Part shown: positions 34,360 to 43,172 of the stretch, in pieces | How the letters are laid out: every line of letters starts with the position of its first letter | Numbering within the stretch: the stretch's first letter is position 1 | Assembly: GCF_017654485.1 (NCBI RefSeq) | Contig: NZ_CP061091.1 | Span: 2,424,501 to 2,488,500 of the forward strand | Source of the DNA: Roseomonas marmotae | Lineage (GTDB): Bacteria; Pseudomonadota; Alphaproteobacteria; Acetobacterales; Acetobacteraceae | DNA: 64,000 bases | Reading direction: 5' to 3' | Made by a program: the position numbers and the translations under genes | Notes under the pieces: model-generated | Seen by the model: the letters and a program-made list of their open reading frames with translations, nothing else | Told to the model about the DNA's origin: nothing | Database searches by the model: none

Positions 34360-34797
34360 TCAGAGCCCCGGCAAGGCGGGGTTTACCTCCTCCGCGTCGC
34401 TGGTATCGGCATGGACCGCGTCGTGGATGATGCGCGTGGTCACGCCCTGCAGATGCGCCCGCAGCGCCCGCTCCAGTTCCAGAAACTCGGGCCAGAGGAC
34501 CGTATCGAGGAAGCCCTTGGGCGCGCGCAGCATTACCGTCGTGCGCTTCTGGCGAGGGTAGCGATAGGGCCTCAGCCCGTAGCGGCGGCAGAGGGCGACG
34601 AAGAGCTGCCGGGACCAGCTGTCCGGCATTGAGAACTGCTGCTCCACGGCCGGGTCACGGCGGGCTTGCTCGGCCAGGCGTGCCTTGACCCGCTCCAGCG
34701 CCGCCCCGGCCGCCTCCCGCTCACCCGCCGTTCCTGCACCCGCAATCAACGCCTCGATCTTGCGGAGCCGCTCCCGGAGATCGTCTTCGCCCGCCAT
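34360..34797 (-). CDS. conserved hypothetical protein, possibly truncated by IS66
   Basis: 145 residues. A coiled-coil N-terminus (DLRERLRKIEALIAGAGTAGEREAA) precedes a compact domain with FSMPDSWSRQLFVALCRRYGL and RQKRTTVMLRAPKGFLD. I associate this pattern with a hypothetical protein common in alphaproteobacterial mobile regions; no function is known to me. The last residues and stop codon lie inside the right inverted repeat of the IS66 copy, so the original C-terminus may have been replaced. Confidence 0.65.
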   Translation of the reverse strand: MAGEDDLRERLRKIEALIAGAGTAGEREAAGAALERVKARLAEQARRDPAVEQQFSMPDSWSRQLFVALCRRYGLRPYRYPRQKRTTVMLRAPKGFLDTVLWPEFLELERALRAHLQGVTTRIIHDAVHADTSDAEEVNPALPGL

Positions 34798-35709
34798 CCC
34801 CCTCAACCTCCAACCGGCATGCAGGATAACCGGTACAGACCGCCAGGGCAGCAGGGCACGTCAAGCGCTGAGCTGGATGGGGATCAGACGACGGTTACTG
34901 AGATCCCCGCGCAGCGACAGCTGGCAGGGTGTGATGAAGGCCCGAATGACGTCTGGCGGGGGTGCGGGAGGAAGATCGCCAAGCTCGGCTATCGCGCACG
35001 AGATCGATGGAGGCGTAGCAGGCCCAGCATCCAAGCTGGTGGTGGAATGAAGGGCCCGGAGCCGAGCAAAGCCGGCTAGGCCAAGCCAAGTGCTAGCTCC
35101 GATTCGACCAAACAGATGAGGCTGAACGCGGCTCCGGCCCCTCAAAGTGAGAGGCCGTTTCTTCCCTCGTAAGCGTCCGCCTATTGGCAGTTTCTGTGTG
35201 GTCCAGAGCTGAAAGGAAAGGAGGGTGAGCGCCTCTCTTCTCGTGAGACGCGAGCGCAGTTCCTACGCTCGTAAGCATGGATTTTTGGCCGCTTGCCACG
35301 GCCCTGCACCCGCGCTGTGCCGAGGCGCTGGGCCAGCAGCTCGGCCGACCGCAGCGCGAGCGATTTCGATCTGGTCGCGCAGCAGATCGCGGTCGTTCAG
35401 CCACAGCGCCTTCGGCGCCTGCAGCAGTTCCTCCCTGAGCACGCTGCCCCCCCCTTCTTGCGGAGGGCAGGCACCACATCGCGGTGACATCGAACTGTTT
35501 CCTGCCGACTGGGCCTCATCTACGGTGAGAAAGGCCTTGGCCGCCGTCCAGTTGACCTTGCGGCCGGAAAGGTAGGCGCAGACGGCTCGGCACGCTTCAG
35601 CCAGGACGAAGCAGTGCCGGCCGCCCAACCCGCCGGTCGGGACCTGCTGGCCGGTGGCGGGGAACGTAGAGAAAGGCGGAACTACGCCGCCTCCCGCCGG
35701 ATTCCTGCT
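34798..35709. other. decayed island DNA
   Basis: About 900 bp without a clear gene. A minus-strand frame (35263-35628) has short protein-like pieces such as GRKVNWTAAKAFLTVDEAQ and LREELLQAPKALWLNDRD, separated by low-quality sequence and a C8 run near 35448-35455. This suggests a broken gene, but I cannot name it. Confidence 0.4.
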
Positions 35710-36111
35710 TTACGTCTCAGCGCCTGTATCTGCTCTAGAGATCAACGCCCTGACGGCCATCCGCTGCTGCAGTACAGCGCACAACTGACCCTCGCTCTCG
35801 AGCGAGAGCAGAAGAGACACAGCCTCATTGTCGGCTAACATGAGGCGCAGCGCTGGCTGGCCTGAGGGGTCGACGGAAGGCGTGCTAGTGAGGCGGAGGA
35901 CAACCTCGTATGTGATCCGCTCGCCAGGAGGCCGCGAGTCGGTCAGTTCCAAGCTTTGCTGGCCTCGGTCGCCATGCTTCCGGTTCCACTCGACCACTGT
36001 TTTGCGAGCACGCTTTGCGACCCGCGCGGCGAGTGACGGTGGCACGCCAAACTCGTCTTGTAGACGAACCACGTCCAGCTTGTACTGGAGGTCGGGATAA
36101 CGATCTTCCAA
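35710..36111 (-). CDS. hypothetical protein
   Basis: 133 residues, unrecognised. It begins with a TTG that has AGGAG 7 nt upstream, a better start than the upstream TTG at 36156. The N-terminal half (DVVRLQDEFGVPPSLAARVAKRARKTVVEWNRKHG) could form a small HTH. The rest is beta-like and acidic (ALRLMLADNEAVSLLLSLESEGQL). It is the last gene before attR, a place where islands often carry excisionase- or regulator-like genes, but no such homology is visible. Confidence 0.5.
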   Translation of the reverse strand: MEDRYPDLQYKLDVVRLQDEFGVPPSLAARVAKRARKTVVEWNRKHGDRGQQSLELTDSRPPGERITYEVVLRLTSTPSVDPSGQPALRLMLADNEAVSLLLSLESEGQLCAVLQQRMAVRALISRADTGAET

Positions 36112-36233
36112 TTGCGTTCTCCTGTTGGATGACAGGAGGGGACAACCAGTATGCAACTTACAGACTGTAAGCCGGTGTTCATGGCTCGTCCCTCTACAGG
36201 GGAGCGCATGCGAGGCAGAGTTTCAAGGCCTAC

Positions 36234-36273
36234 GCTGTGGGGGATGATCTGTGGGGGAGACTATGGGGGAATG
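36234..36273 (+). repeat. tandem G-rich repeats inside the right island end
   Basis: Three units (CTGTGGGGGA, CTGTGGGGGA, CTATGGGGGA) are spaced 12-16 bp apart, 55-95 bp inside attR. They match the units at 19559-19596 near attL in the same orientation, consistent with integrase arm sites. Confidence 0.65.
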
Positions 36274-36327
36274 AAAATCGACGCCAGATTAAGGCGTTGA
36301 AATCATTGACCTTCTAACCGGAAGGGA

Positions 36328-36348
36328 AAACTGGCGGAGGGGATGGGA
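36328..36348 (+). repeat. attR of the genomic island
   Basis: These 21 bp are identical to 19474-19494 and overlap the 3' end (CCA, acceptor strand and start of the T arm) of tRNA-Ser. Confidence 0.88.
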
Positions 36349-36424
36349 TTCGAACCCACGAAAGGGATTATCTCCCTTTAACGGTTTAGCAAACCGCCGC
36401 CTTCGGCCACTCGGCCACCCCTCC
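36332..36424 (-). tRNA. tRNA-Ser (GCU anticodon)
   Basis: 93 nt with encoded CCA. The acceptor stem GGAGGGG pairs with CCCCTCC. The anticodon loop reads TTTGCTAAAC with anticodon GCT. A long type-II variable arm (AAAGGGA...TCCCTTT) and the T arm GGGTTCGAATCCC are present. It is intact despite serving as the island attachment site, because the element supplies the same 3' end. Confidence 0.95.
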
Positions 36425-36459
36425 GCAGGAGTGGAAGTTACACGGCGTATGCAGGCGTG

Positions 36460-36488
36460 CTTCTAGCGGCGGGCGCGGGTCTCGTCAA
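36460..36488 (-). promoter_or_regulatory. sigma-70 promoter of tRNA-Ser
   Basis: TTGACG (36483-36488) and TAGAAG (36460-36465) with a 17-bp spacer on the minus strand, about 35 bp before the tRNA 5' end. Confidence 0.6.
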
Positions 36489-36504
36489 ATGGCAAAGCTG
36501 CCTT

Positions 36505-37134
36505 TTAGTTAAGCTTAACCTCGAAACCGCGAGAAACTCCCGGGCGGGCCATCATCCGGGCATACCAAGCCCCGACCGCAGGGAAATCCGCCAGGTCCAC
36601 GCCGTGCCGCTCATGCCGCCAGGCCCAGCCGATCACGGCGAAGTCGGCGATGCTGGGCTCGCCCGTGGTCGCGAGGAAGTCTCTCCCCGTCAGGCGACGG
36701 TCCATGACGCCATACAGCCGGCGGGTTTCCTTGCCGTAGCGCTCCAGCCCGTAGTCCCGTGCCGGGCCTTCCGGCTGTCCAAGGAAATGATGCACCTGCC
36801 CGGGCATGGGGCCAAAGCCGCCCATCTGCCACATCAGCCATTCCAGCACTGCCATGCGCGCGCGTGGGTCGGCAGGCAGGAACTTGCCGGTCTTTTCGGC
36901 CAGATAGATGAGGATGGCGCCCGATTCAAAGACGCTGATCGGCTGCCCGTCCGGCCCCTCCGAATCCATGATGGCGGGGATGCGGTTGTTGGGCGAGATC
37001 TTCAGGAACTCGGGGTCGAACTGCTGGCCCTTGGTGATGTCGACGACCTTCACCTCATAGGGAAGGCCCATCTCCTCCAGCGCGACGCTGATCTTGCGGC
37101 CGTTGGGGGTGTTGTAGGCGTAGAGGGTAATCAT
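36505..37134 (-). CDS. glutathione S-transferase family protein (Nu/YghU-like)
   Basis: 209 residues. The thioredoxin-fold N-terminal domain has NTPNGRKISVALEEMGLPYE with the TPNG motif of Nu-class (YghU/YfcG) enzymes, and NRIPAI and FESGAILIYLAEK for glutathione binding. The helical C-terminal domain starts at about residue 90 with LMWQMGGFGPMPGQ. YghU/YfcG proteins reduce disulfides of two bound glutathiones; this role is inferred by family. ATG 37134 places the first strand right at the N-terminus. A paralog lies at 54650-55348. Confidence 0.92.
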   Translation of the reverse strand: MITLYAYNTPNGRKISVALEEMGLPYEVKVVDITKGQQFDPEFLKISPNNRIPAIMDSEGPDGQPISVFESGAILIYLAEKTGKFLPADPRARMAVLEWLMWQMGGFGPMPGQVHHFLGQPEGPARDYGLERYGKETRRLYGVMDRRLTGRDFLATTGEPSIADFAVIGWAWRHERHGVDLADFPAVGAWYARMMARPGVSRGFEVKLN

Positions 37135-37194
37135 GCCGGCGCGCTTCCGTTCCCGAGGGTCCACAGGAACGGAAGCGTCGCACGGCGCCGGCCG

Positions 37195-38646
37195 TCAGGC
37201 CAGCTTGCGTTTCAGGATGTCATTGACCAGGGCTGGATTGCCCTTGCCCTGCATGGCCTTCATGGTCTGGCCGACAAAGAAGCCGAAAAGCTTCTCCTTG
37301 CCGCTGCGGTATTCGGCCACCTTGTCGGCGTTCCTGGCCATGACCTCGTCGATCATCGCCTCGATGGCGCCGGTGTCCGTCACCTGCTTCAGCCCACGCT
37401 CCTCGACGATCTCGGCGGGCGCCTTGCCCGTCTCGAACATCGCCTCCAGCACCTCCTTGGCCAGCTTGCCCGACAAGGTGCCGTCCTTGATCAGGTCCAG
37501 CAGCGCGCCGAGGTTCTCCGCGCTGACCGGCGAATCGCCGATGCCGTGGCCGGTCCGGTTGAGGCCGGCGAAGAAGTCGCCGGTCACCCAGTTCGCCGCC
37601 ATCTTCGGATCGCGGCCGGCAGCCACGGTCTCGTAGAAGGCCGCGGTCTCCTTCTCCAGCGTCAGCACATGCGCGTCGTAGGGCGTTAGGCCGTAATCGC
37701 CGACATAGCGGGCGCGGCGGGCATCCGGCAGTTCCGGCAGGCCAGCCTTCAGCTGTTCGACCCAGGCGGCATCCAGCACCAGCGGCGGAAGATCCGGGTC
37801 GGGGAAGTAGCGGTAGTCATGCGCGTCCTCCTTGGAGCGCATGGACCGCGTGACGCCGCGCGAGGTGTCGAAAAGGCGCGTCTCCTGCACCACTTCCTCA
37901 CCCGCTTCCCAGACCTCGATCTGCCGGCGCGCCTCGGCCTCCACCGCCTGCATGACGAAGCGGATGGAGTTGACGTTCTTCACCTCGCAACGCGTACGGA
38001 ACCCCTCGCCCGCCTTGCGGACGGAGACGTTCACGTCCGCGCGCAGCGAGCCCTGCTCCATATTGCCGTCGCAGGTGCCGAGGTAGCGCAGGATCTGCCG
38101 CAGCTTGGTCAGGTAGGCGCCTGCCTCCTCGGGGGAACGCAGGTCCGGCTCCGACACGATCTCCATCAGCGCCACACCCGAGCGGTTCAAGTCGATGTAG
38201 CTCTTGGTCGGGTGCTGGTCGTGCAGCGACTTGCCGGCATCCTGTTCCAGATGCAGGCGCGTGATGCCGATCTGCTTGGTGCTGCCATCCGACAGCTCAA
38301 TCTCGATCTCCCCTTTCCCGATAATGGGAAACTCGTACTGCGAAATCTGATAGCCCTGCGGCAGATCGGCGTAGAAGTAGTTCTTGCGGTCGAAACGCGA
38401 CCACAGATTGATCTGCGCGTTCAGCCCGAGGCCGGTACGCACCGCCTGCGCCACGCATTCCCCGTTGATCACCGGCAGCATGCCCGGGAAGCCGGCATCG
38501 ACGAAGCTGACCTGGCTGTTCGGCTCCGCGCCGAATTCCGTCGCAGCGCCGCTGAACAGCTTGGCCTTTGAGGTGACCTGGGCATGCACCTCCAGGCCGA
38601 TCACCACTTCCCAGGCGCCCGTCGCACCCTCGATCATATAGCTCAT
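37195..38646 (-). CDS. gatB: Asp/Glu-tRNA(Asn/Gln) amidotransferase subunit B
   Basis: 483 residues. It binds misacylated tRNA and activates the glutamate or aspartate for amidation. The catalytic cradle ([45 protein letters not shown]) and the C-terminal YqeY-like tail ([11 protein letters not shown]) are intact. It is the third gene of gatC-gatA-gatB, with its ATG overlapping the gatA stop by 4 bp. Presence of GatCAB implies that Asn- and/or Gln-tRNA is made by transamidation in this organism. Confidence 0.96.
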   Translation of the reverse strand: MSYMIEGATGAWEVVIGLEVHAQVTSKAKLFSGAATEFGAEPNSQVSFVDAGFPGMLPVINGECVAQAVRTGLGLNAQINLWSRFDRKNYFYADLPQGYQISQYEFPIIGKGEIEIELSDGSTKQIGITRLHLEQDAGKSLHDQHPTKSYIDLNRSGVALMEIVSEPDLRSPEEAGAYLTKLRQILRYLGTCDGNMEQGSLRADVNVSVRKAGEGFRTRCEVKNVNSIRFVMQAVEAEARRQIEVWEAGEEVVQETRLFDTSRGVTRSMRSKEDAHDYRYFPDPDLPPLVLDAAWVEQLKAGLPELPDARRARYVGDYGLTPYDAHVLTLEKETAAFYETVAAGRDPKMAANWVTGDFFAGLNRTGHGIGDSPVSAENLGALLDLIKDGTLSGKLAKEVLEAMFETGKAPAEIVEERGLKQVTDTGAIEAMIDEVMARNADKVAEYRSGKEKLFGFFVGQTMKAMQGKGNPALVNDILKRKLA

Positions 38647-40133
38647 GCCGCGGCCCTCAGGGCGGGGGTGGCGGTGAAGCCGGCGGCCTGCTCGACGGCG
38701 CGGCCGACGGCGAAGACGGTTTCCTCGTCGAAGGGCTTGCCCAGGACCTGCAGGCCCAGCGGCAGGCCCCGCGCGTCCAGGCCCGCCGGCACGGCGAGGC
38801 CGGGGATGCCGGCCAGGTTGGCCGTGACCGTAAAGACGTCGTTCAGATACATCGCCACAGGATCATCCTGCTTCTCATCCCGCCCGAAGGCGGCGGAGGG
38901 GGTGGCGGGGGTCAGTATGGCGTCTACCTTGCCCCAGGCCTCGTCGAAGTCGCGCTTGATCAGCGCCCTCACCTTCTGCGCCTTCAGGTAATAGGCGTCG
39001 TAATAGCCGGCGCTGAGCACATAGGTGCCGATCATGATGCGGCGGCGGACCTCCTCGCCGAAGCCGGCGCGGCGGGTGCGCTCATAGAGGTCCTTCAGGT
39101 CCACGCCATCCTCGCGCAGGCCGAAGCGCACGCCGTCGTAGCGGGCGAGGTTCGAGGAAGCCTCGGCCGGTGCCACGATGTAGTAGGTCGGCAGCGCATA
39201 CTGGGTGTGCGGCAGGCTGATATCCACGGTCTCGGCGCCCGCCTCCTTCAGCCAGGCGATGCCCTGCTGCCACAGCGCCTCGATCTCCGCCGGCATGCCC
39301 GGCAGGCGGAATTCCTTCGGGATGCCGATCCGAAGCCCCTTCACGCCCCGCTTGCAGGCCGCCGCGAAATCCGGGACCGGCATATCGGCGCTGGTGGAGT
39401 CCTTCGGGTCGGAGCCGGACATGGAGCCGAGCAGGATCGCGCAATCCTCCACCGTGCGCGCCAACGGCCCCGCCTGGTCGAGCGAGGAGGCGAAGGCCAC
39501 GGTGCCGAAGCGGGAGACGCGGCCATAGGTCGGCTTGATGCCGGCGATGCCGCAGAAGGCAGCGGGCTGGCGGATGGAGCCGCCGGTATCCGTGGCCGTG
39601 GCGCCCAGCGCCAGCCGCGCCGCCACCGCCGCGGCGGAGCCGCCGGAGGAGCCGCCCGGCACCAGCGCCGCATCGTCGCCGCGGCGCTTCCACGGGTTCT
39701 CCACGCCACCGAAAGCCGAGGTCGCGTTGGAGGAGCCCATGGCGAATTCGTCAAGATTCGCCTTGCCCAGAAAGACGGCGCCATCCCGCAGCAGGTTGGC
39801 CGTCACCGTGCTCTCATAGGGCGGCACGAAGTTGCCGAGGATACGGCTGGCGGCCGTGGTGCGGATGCCGGTCGTGCAGAACAGGTCCTTGATGGCCAGC
39901 GGAATGCCGGTCAGCGGCTTGGCCTCGCCCTTCGCCAGCGCGGCCTCGGCGGCCTTGGCCTGCTCCAGCGCCTGCTCGGCGGTCACGGTGATATAGGCGT
40001 TGATGCGGGGGTTCAGCGCCTCGATGGCCGTGATGAAGCTGCGGGTCAGCTCCACCGCGCTCACATCGCGCTTCACCAGCAGGGCGCGCGCCTCGGCCAG
40101 CGTCAGGTCGGTCAGGCTGTCCATGGCGCTCAC
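38643..40133 (-). CDS. gatA: Asp/Glu-tRNA(Asn/Gln) amidotransferase subunit A
   Basis: About 496 residues; the amidase that releases ammonia from glutamine for tRNA-bound amidation. The amidase signature holds the Lys in PLAIKDLF, the cis-Ser and nucleophile Ser in [12 protein letters not shown] and [11 protein letters not shown]. The start ATG at 40133 overlaps the gatC stop by 4 bp; a second ATG 9 bp in is possible. Standard length and order. Confidence 0.96.
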   Translation of the reverse strand: MSAMDSLTDLTLAEARALLVKRDVSAVELTRSFITAIEALNPRINAYITVTAEQALEQAKAAEAALAKGEAKPLTGIPLAIKDLFCTTGIRTTAASRILGNFVPPYESTVTANLLRDGAVFLGKANLDEFAMGSSNATSAFGGVENPWKRRGDDAALVPGGSSGGSAAAVAARLALGATATDTGGSIRQPAAFCGIAGIKPTYGRVSRFGTVAFASSLDQAGPLARTVEDCAILLGSMSGSDPKDSTSADMPVPDFAAACKRGVKGLRIGIPKEFRLPGMPAEIEALWQQGIAWLKEAGAETVDISLPHTQYALPTYYIVAPAEASSNLARYDGVRFGLREDGVDLKDLYERTRRAGFGEEVRRRIMIGTYVLSAGYYDAYYLKAQKVRALIKRDFDEAWGKVDAILTPATPSAAFGRDEKQDDPVAMYLNDVFTVTANLAGIPGLAVPAGLDARGLPLGLQVLGKPFDEETVFAVGRAVEQAAGFTATPALRAAA

Positions 40134-40417
40134 TCCACCACCTTGGGAACTGCGAAGAAGACACCGGCGCGGTCCGGCGCATTGGCCAGCACCTCGTCCT
40201 GGATGCCCCCATCGGTCACTTCATCGGCGCGCATCCGCAGGGCCTGGTTGCCACCGCCGGCCATGGGCTCCACGCCCTCGGTATTCACGGCTTGCAGTTG
40301 CTCGATCCAGCCCAGGATGCCGTTCAATTCGGCCTGGAGGCGGGGCAGCTCGTCTTCCTCCACCCTGATGCGGGCGAGGGACGCGACGCGCCGGACTGTG
40401 GCGGTGTCGAGCGACAT
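40130..40417 (-). CDS. gatC: Asp/Glu-tRNA(Asn/Gln) amidotransferase subunit C
   Basis: 95 residues; small belt-like subunit needed for folding and assembly of GatA-GatB. The N-terminal [17 protein letters not shown] and the FNxILxWIEQLxxV-type segment are typical, as is the C-terminal [13 protein letters not shown] that contacts GatA. The frame is open from 40504, but ATG 40417 gives the correct start. Divergent from ruvX, 73 bp apart. Confidence 0.95.
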   Translation of the reverse strand: MSLDTATVRRVASLARIRVEEDELPRLQAELNGILGWIEQLQAVNTEGVEPMAGGGNQALRMRADEVTDGGIQDEVLANAPDRAGVFFAVPKVVE

Positions 40418-40490
40418 TCTGTTCTTCTTCCGGTGTAGTGAGTGATCGGTCGTGTTGGCACGCGAACGGGGGCGGACCATAAAGGCCGCC

Positions 40491-40964
40491 ATGCCCTTGT
40501 TCAACCTAAGCGACCTTCGCGCCGGCCTTGCGCGGCATCAGAGGCTCATTGGCCTTGACCCCGGCAAGCGGATCGTGGGGGTCGCGCTCTCAGATGTCAC
40601 GCTCATGCTGGCCAGTCCCTACACCGGGTTGAAAAGGGCCAAGCTGGCGGTGAACGCGGCCGAGGTCAGCGCCATTGCCCGGAAGGAGGGGGCCGGGGGA
40701 CTGGTGGTAGGCCTGCCACTCGGGCTGGATGGCAGCTTCGGCCCCGCAGCCCAGGCGGCCAAGGACTGGGCCATGGCGCTTTCTGAAGCCACTGGGCTGC
40801 CTGCGGCGTTGTGGGACGAGAGGCTCTCTTCCTCCGCCGTCAACCGCATGCTCATCAAGGAAGCCGATATGACGCGCGCCAAGCGTGCCCAGATCGTGGA
40901 TGCAGCGGCCGCCGCCTACGTGTTACAGGCCGCTCTCGACGCCACCGCCATCCCACCTTCCTGA
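40491..40964 (+). CDS. ruvX: pre-16S rRNA nuclease/Holliday junction resolvase-like YqgF
   Basis: 157 residues, RNase H fold. GLDPGKRIVGVALSD carries the first catalytic Asp, VVGLPLGLDGS the next strand, and LWDERLSSSAVNRML the Asp/Glu pair. An Asp late in the chain (QIVDAAAAAYVLQ) completes the site. YqgF trims the 5' end of pre-16S rRNA in E. coli. ATG 40491 is preferred over the upstream in-frame start. Confidence 0.93.
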   Translation: MPLFNLSDLRAGLARHQRLIGLDPGKRIVGVALSDVTLMLASPYTGLKRAKLAVNAAEVSAIARKEGAGGLVVGLPLGLDGSFGPAAQAAKDWAMALSEATGLPAALWDERLSSSAVNRMLIKEADMTRAKRAQIVDAAAAAYVLQAALDATAIPPS

Positions 40965-40985
40965 CTTTCGAGCCGCCCAGACAAC

Positions 40986-42137
40986 ATGCCGGACGACCCG
41001 ACGGACCTGATCACCGAAATATACGACATGGCCACCGGCGGCGCCTCCGCCGGCACAGGCGGGGTCGACTGGCAAGCGGTGCTTGAGCGGATGGCGGGCC
41101 TTACCGGGTCCCATGCCGGCATGCTGCACCTGGCGGACCCCCACAGGCAGTCAGAGGTCTTGGGCTCACACGGCTGCGAACCCGACATGACCGAAGCCTA
41201 TGAGAGGTATTTTTACCAGCACGACGTCTTCCGCCTGCCCTTCCGTAGCCTTCGGGCAGGCGAGTTGATGCTGAGCCAGGACTATGTGAGCGAACAGGAG
41301 ATCCAGTGCTCCGAATATTACAACGACTTCCTGCGACCTAAAGTCGGGCAGGCCTTCTACAACGCGGGCGCCTATTGGGAGCTGCCCAGACAGCGGCTCC
41401 TCTTCATCGGCATCCAGCGGACGCGCCGCGCCGGCTCCTTGCCCCGCCATAGCGCCAATCTCCTTCGGCAAGCCTGGCCGCATCTGCCCCGTGCGCTGTT
41501 GCTGGCCGAGCGAATCGGCACGGAGAGGGAGGCGCAGGATCTGGGGTTCGATGCGCTGGACCTGCTGCCGAACGGCGTGCTGGTGCTGGAGGCGGACTGC
41601 CGGGTGGTCTTCGCCAACCGTTCAGCGGAGCAGCTGATGCGAAGCGCCGGCATGACCCTGCGCCCGGGTGCCGCCCTCCATCTGCCCGTGGGGCAGGAGG
41701 ACGGTAAGCTCACCCAGCTGGTCTGGCAGGCAACCCGCCAGGAAGGTGGCGTGCCACCGCTGCCGGGCAGTATGCAATGCACGCGCACCGCCGGGTCCAG
41801 CCCTCCGCTCACACTCCTGGTCGCCCCGTTTCAGCCCAGGCGTCACCAGCGCCACGAAGGCAGCCGGCCACGGGCCCTGGTGCTGATGAGCGAGCCGCCT
41901 CTGGAGCCCGGTGACATCTCCGGGCAGATCGTTCAGCTTTTCGGCCTCAGCCCCTCCGAAGCCGGGGTGGCGGCGGCGATGGCCAGCGGGTTGAGCCCGG
42001 AGGAAATCGCGCAGCAGCGGGCCGTGCGGGTCAATACGATTCGAACCCAGATCAAGTCGATCATGTCGAAGACCGGCACCCGCCGCCAGGGCGAGTTGCT
42101 CCGCCTGCTCCTGTCCCTGCCCCGGCTGACCAGCTGA
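40986..42137 (+). CDS. LuxR-type HTH transcriptional regulator with PAS-like sensor
   Basis: 383 residues. The N-terminal ~180 residues are a sensor-like region without a recognised ligand pocket. Residues 190-235 (DALDLLPNGVLVLEADCRVVFANRSAEQLM) look like a PAS core. The C-terminal 60 residues are a GerE/LuxR HTH (FGLSPSEAGVAAAMASGLSPEEIAQ then VNTIRTQIKSIMSKTGTRRQGEL). It lacks a receiver domain, so it is not a standard two-component regulator. It lies 21 bp after ruvX and may be co-transcribed; its target is unknown. Confidence 0.85.
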   Translation: MPDDPTDLITEIYDMATGGASAGTGGVDWQAVLERMAGLTGSHAGMLHLADPHRQSEVLGSHGCEPDMTEAYERYFYQHDVFRLPFRSLRAGELMLSQDYVSEQEIQCSEYYNDFLRPKVGQAFYNAGAYWELPRQRLLFIGIQRTRRAGSLPRHSANLLRQAWPHLPRALLLAERIGTEREAQDLGFDALDLLPNGVLVLEADCRVVFANRSAEQLMRSAGMTLRPGAALHLPVGQEDGKLTQLVWQATRQEGGVPPLPGSMQCTRTAGSSPPLTLLVAPFQPRRHQRHEGSRPRALVLMSEPPLEPGDISGQIVQLFGLSPSEAGVAAAMASGLSPEEIAQQRAVRVNTIRTQIKSIMSKTGTRRQGELLRLLLSLPRLTS

Positions 42138-42227
42138 AGCTTGGTTAGGCCGAGCGCTCCAGGGGCCTTCCGGCGGGCCTGCACCGCCGTTATGGTCGCG
42201 CGCCTCTAGCCGGACTGAATTCCCGCC

Positions 42228-43172
42228 ATGGTCGCTTATCCGCACCGGCATCTCCTGGCCCTGCAAGGGTTGGAGCCGCCCTACATCGCCGATCTGCTGG
42301 ATCTGGCCGAATCCTATGCCCTGTTGAACCGCAGCGGAAAGACGCAGCGGGATCTGCTGAAGGGCCGGACCCTGATCAACCTCTTCTTCGAGGACAGCAC
42401 CCGAACCCGCACCAGCTTCGAGCTGGCCGGCAAGCGCCTGGGCGCGGATGTCATCAACATGTCCGTCAGCCAGTCCAGCGTGAACAAGGGCGAGACGCTG
42501 CTGGATACGGCCTCCACCCTGAACGCCATGAACTGCGACCTGCTGGTGGTGCGCCACGCCCAGTCCGGCGCGCCGGCACTGCTGAGCCAGAAGGTGGAGG
42601 CCGCCGTCATCAATGCCGGGGATGGCACGCATGAGCACCCGACCCAGGCGCTGCTGGACGCCCTGACCATCCGCCGCCGCAAGGGCGCGCTGGAGAACCT
42701 GATCGTCGCCATCTGCGGCGACGTGCTGCACAGCCGGGTGGCGCGCAGCAACATCCACCTGCTCTCCGCCATGAACTGCCGGGTCCGCGTGGTCGGCCCG
42801 CCGACCCTCCTGCCCTCGGAGGTGGAGCGCATGGGCGTGGAGGTTTTCCACGACATGAAGTCGGGCCTGCGGGACGCCGACGTGGTCATGATGCTGCGCC
42901 TGCAGAAGGAGCGCATGGCCGGTGGCCTGGTCCCCTCGGCGCGCGAGTATTTCCGCTTCTTCGGGCTGGACAACGCCAAGCTGGCGGTCGCGAAGCCTGA
43001 TGCCATCGTCATGCACCCGGGCCCGATGAACCGCGGTGTCGAGATCGACAGCGCCGTGGCCGACGACCCCACGCGCAGTGTCATCGGCGAACAGGTGGAA
43101 ATGGGCGTGGCCGTCCGCATGGCGGTGCTCGACATCCTATCCCGCAACCTGCGGCGGAACGCCCGGCCATGA
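42228..43172 (+). CDS. pyrB: aspartate carbamoyltransferase catalytic subunit
   Basis: 314 residues; condenses carbamoyl phosphate with aspartate in pyrimidine synthesis. The carbamoyl-phosphate site [21 protein letters not shown] and the [12 protein letters not shown] and [11 protein letters not shown] motifs are intact. Stop overlaps the start of the downstream dihydroorotase homolog by 4 bp, the usual pyrB-pyrC pairing. No regulatory pyrI gene is present. Confidence 0.97.
   Translation: MVAYPHRHLLALQGLEPPYIADLLDLAESYALLNRSGKTQRDLLKGRTLINLFFEDSTRTRTSFELAGKRLGADVINMSVSQSSVNKGETLLDTASTLNAMNCDLLVVRHAQSGAPALLSQKVEAAVINAGDGTHEHPTQALLDALTIRRRKGALENLIVAICGDVLHSRVARSNIHLLSAMNCRVRVVGPPTLLPSEVERMGVEVFHDMKSGLRDADVVMMLRLQKERMAGGLVPSAREYFRFFGLDNAKLAVAKPDAIVMHPGPMNRGVEIDSAVADDPTRSVIGEQVEMGVAVRMAVLDILSRNLRRNARP

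Larger units (their letters stand above)
31904..34386 (+). mobile_element. IS66-family insertion sequence
   Basis: A 2.48-kb element with the three-gene IS66 set (tnpA, tnpB, tnpC). The left end begins GTAAGCGTCGTCTGACC and the right end, read inward, GTAAACCCCGCCTTGCC. They match at 11 of 17 positions, a weak inverted repeat starting with the GTAA typical of the family. The 8-bp flanks (TGAGATCC and CTCCTCCG) do not match, so no target duplication is seen. tnpB carries a frameshift. Confidence 0.85.
19474..36348. mobile_element. integrative genomic island in tRNA-Ser(GCU)
   Basis: A 16.9-kb element bounded by identical 21-bp direct repeats (19474-19494 and 36328-36348), the right copy being the 3' end of tRNA-Ser. 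A tyrosine integrase lies next to the left end. The interior contains a seven-gene ubiquitin-like/sigma/helicase operon, a serine recombinase, an IS66 element and several orphan small genes. Sequence inside looks less GC-rich and less densely coding than the flanks, judged by eye. No conjugation or replication genes are present, so it would need help to move. Confidence 0.88.

Noticed and set aside
34798..35709. Gene encoding the pieces at 35263-35628
   Set aside because: Protein-like fragments are interrupted by poor sequence and a C run, with no start or family match.
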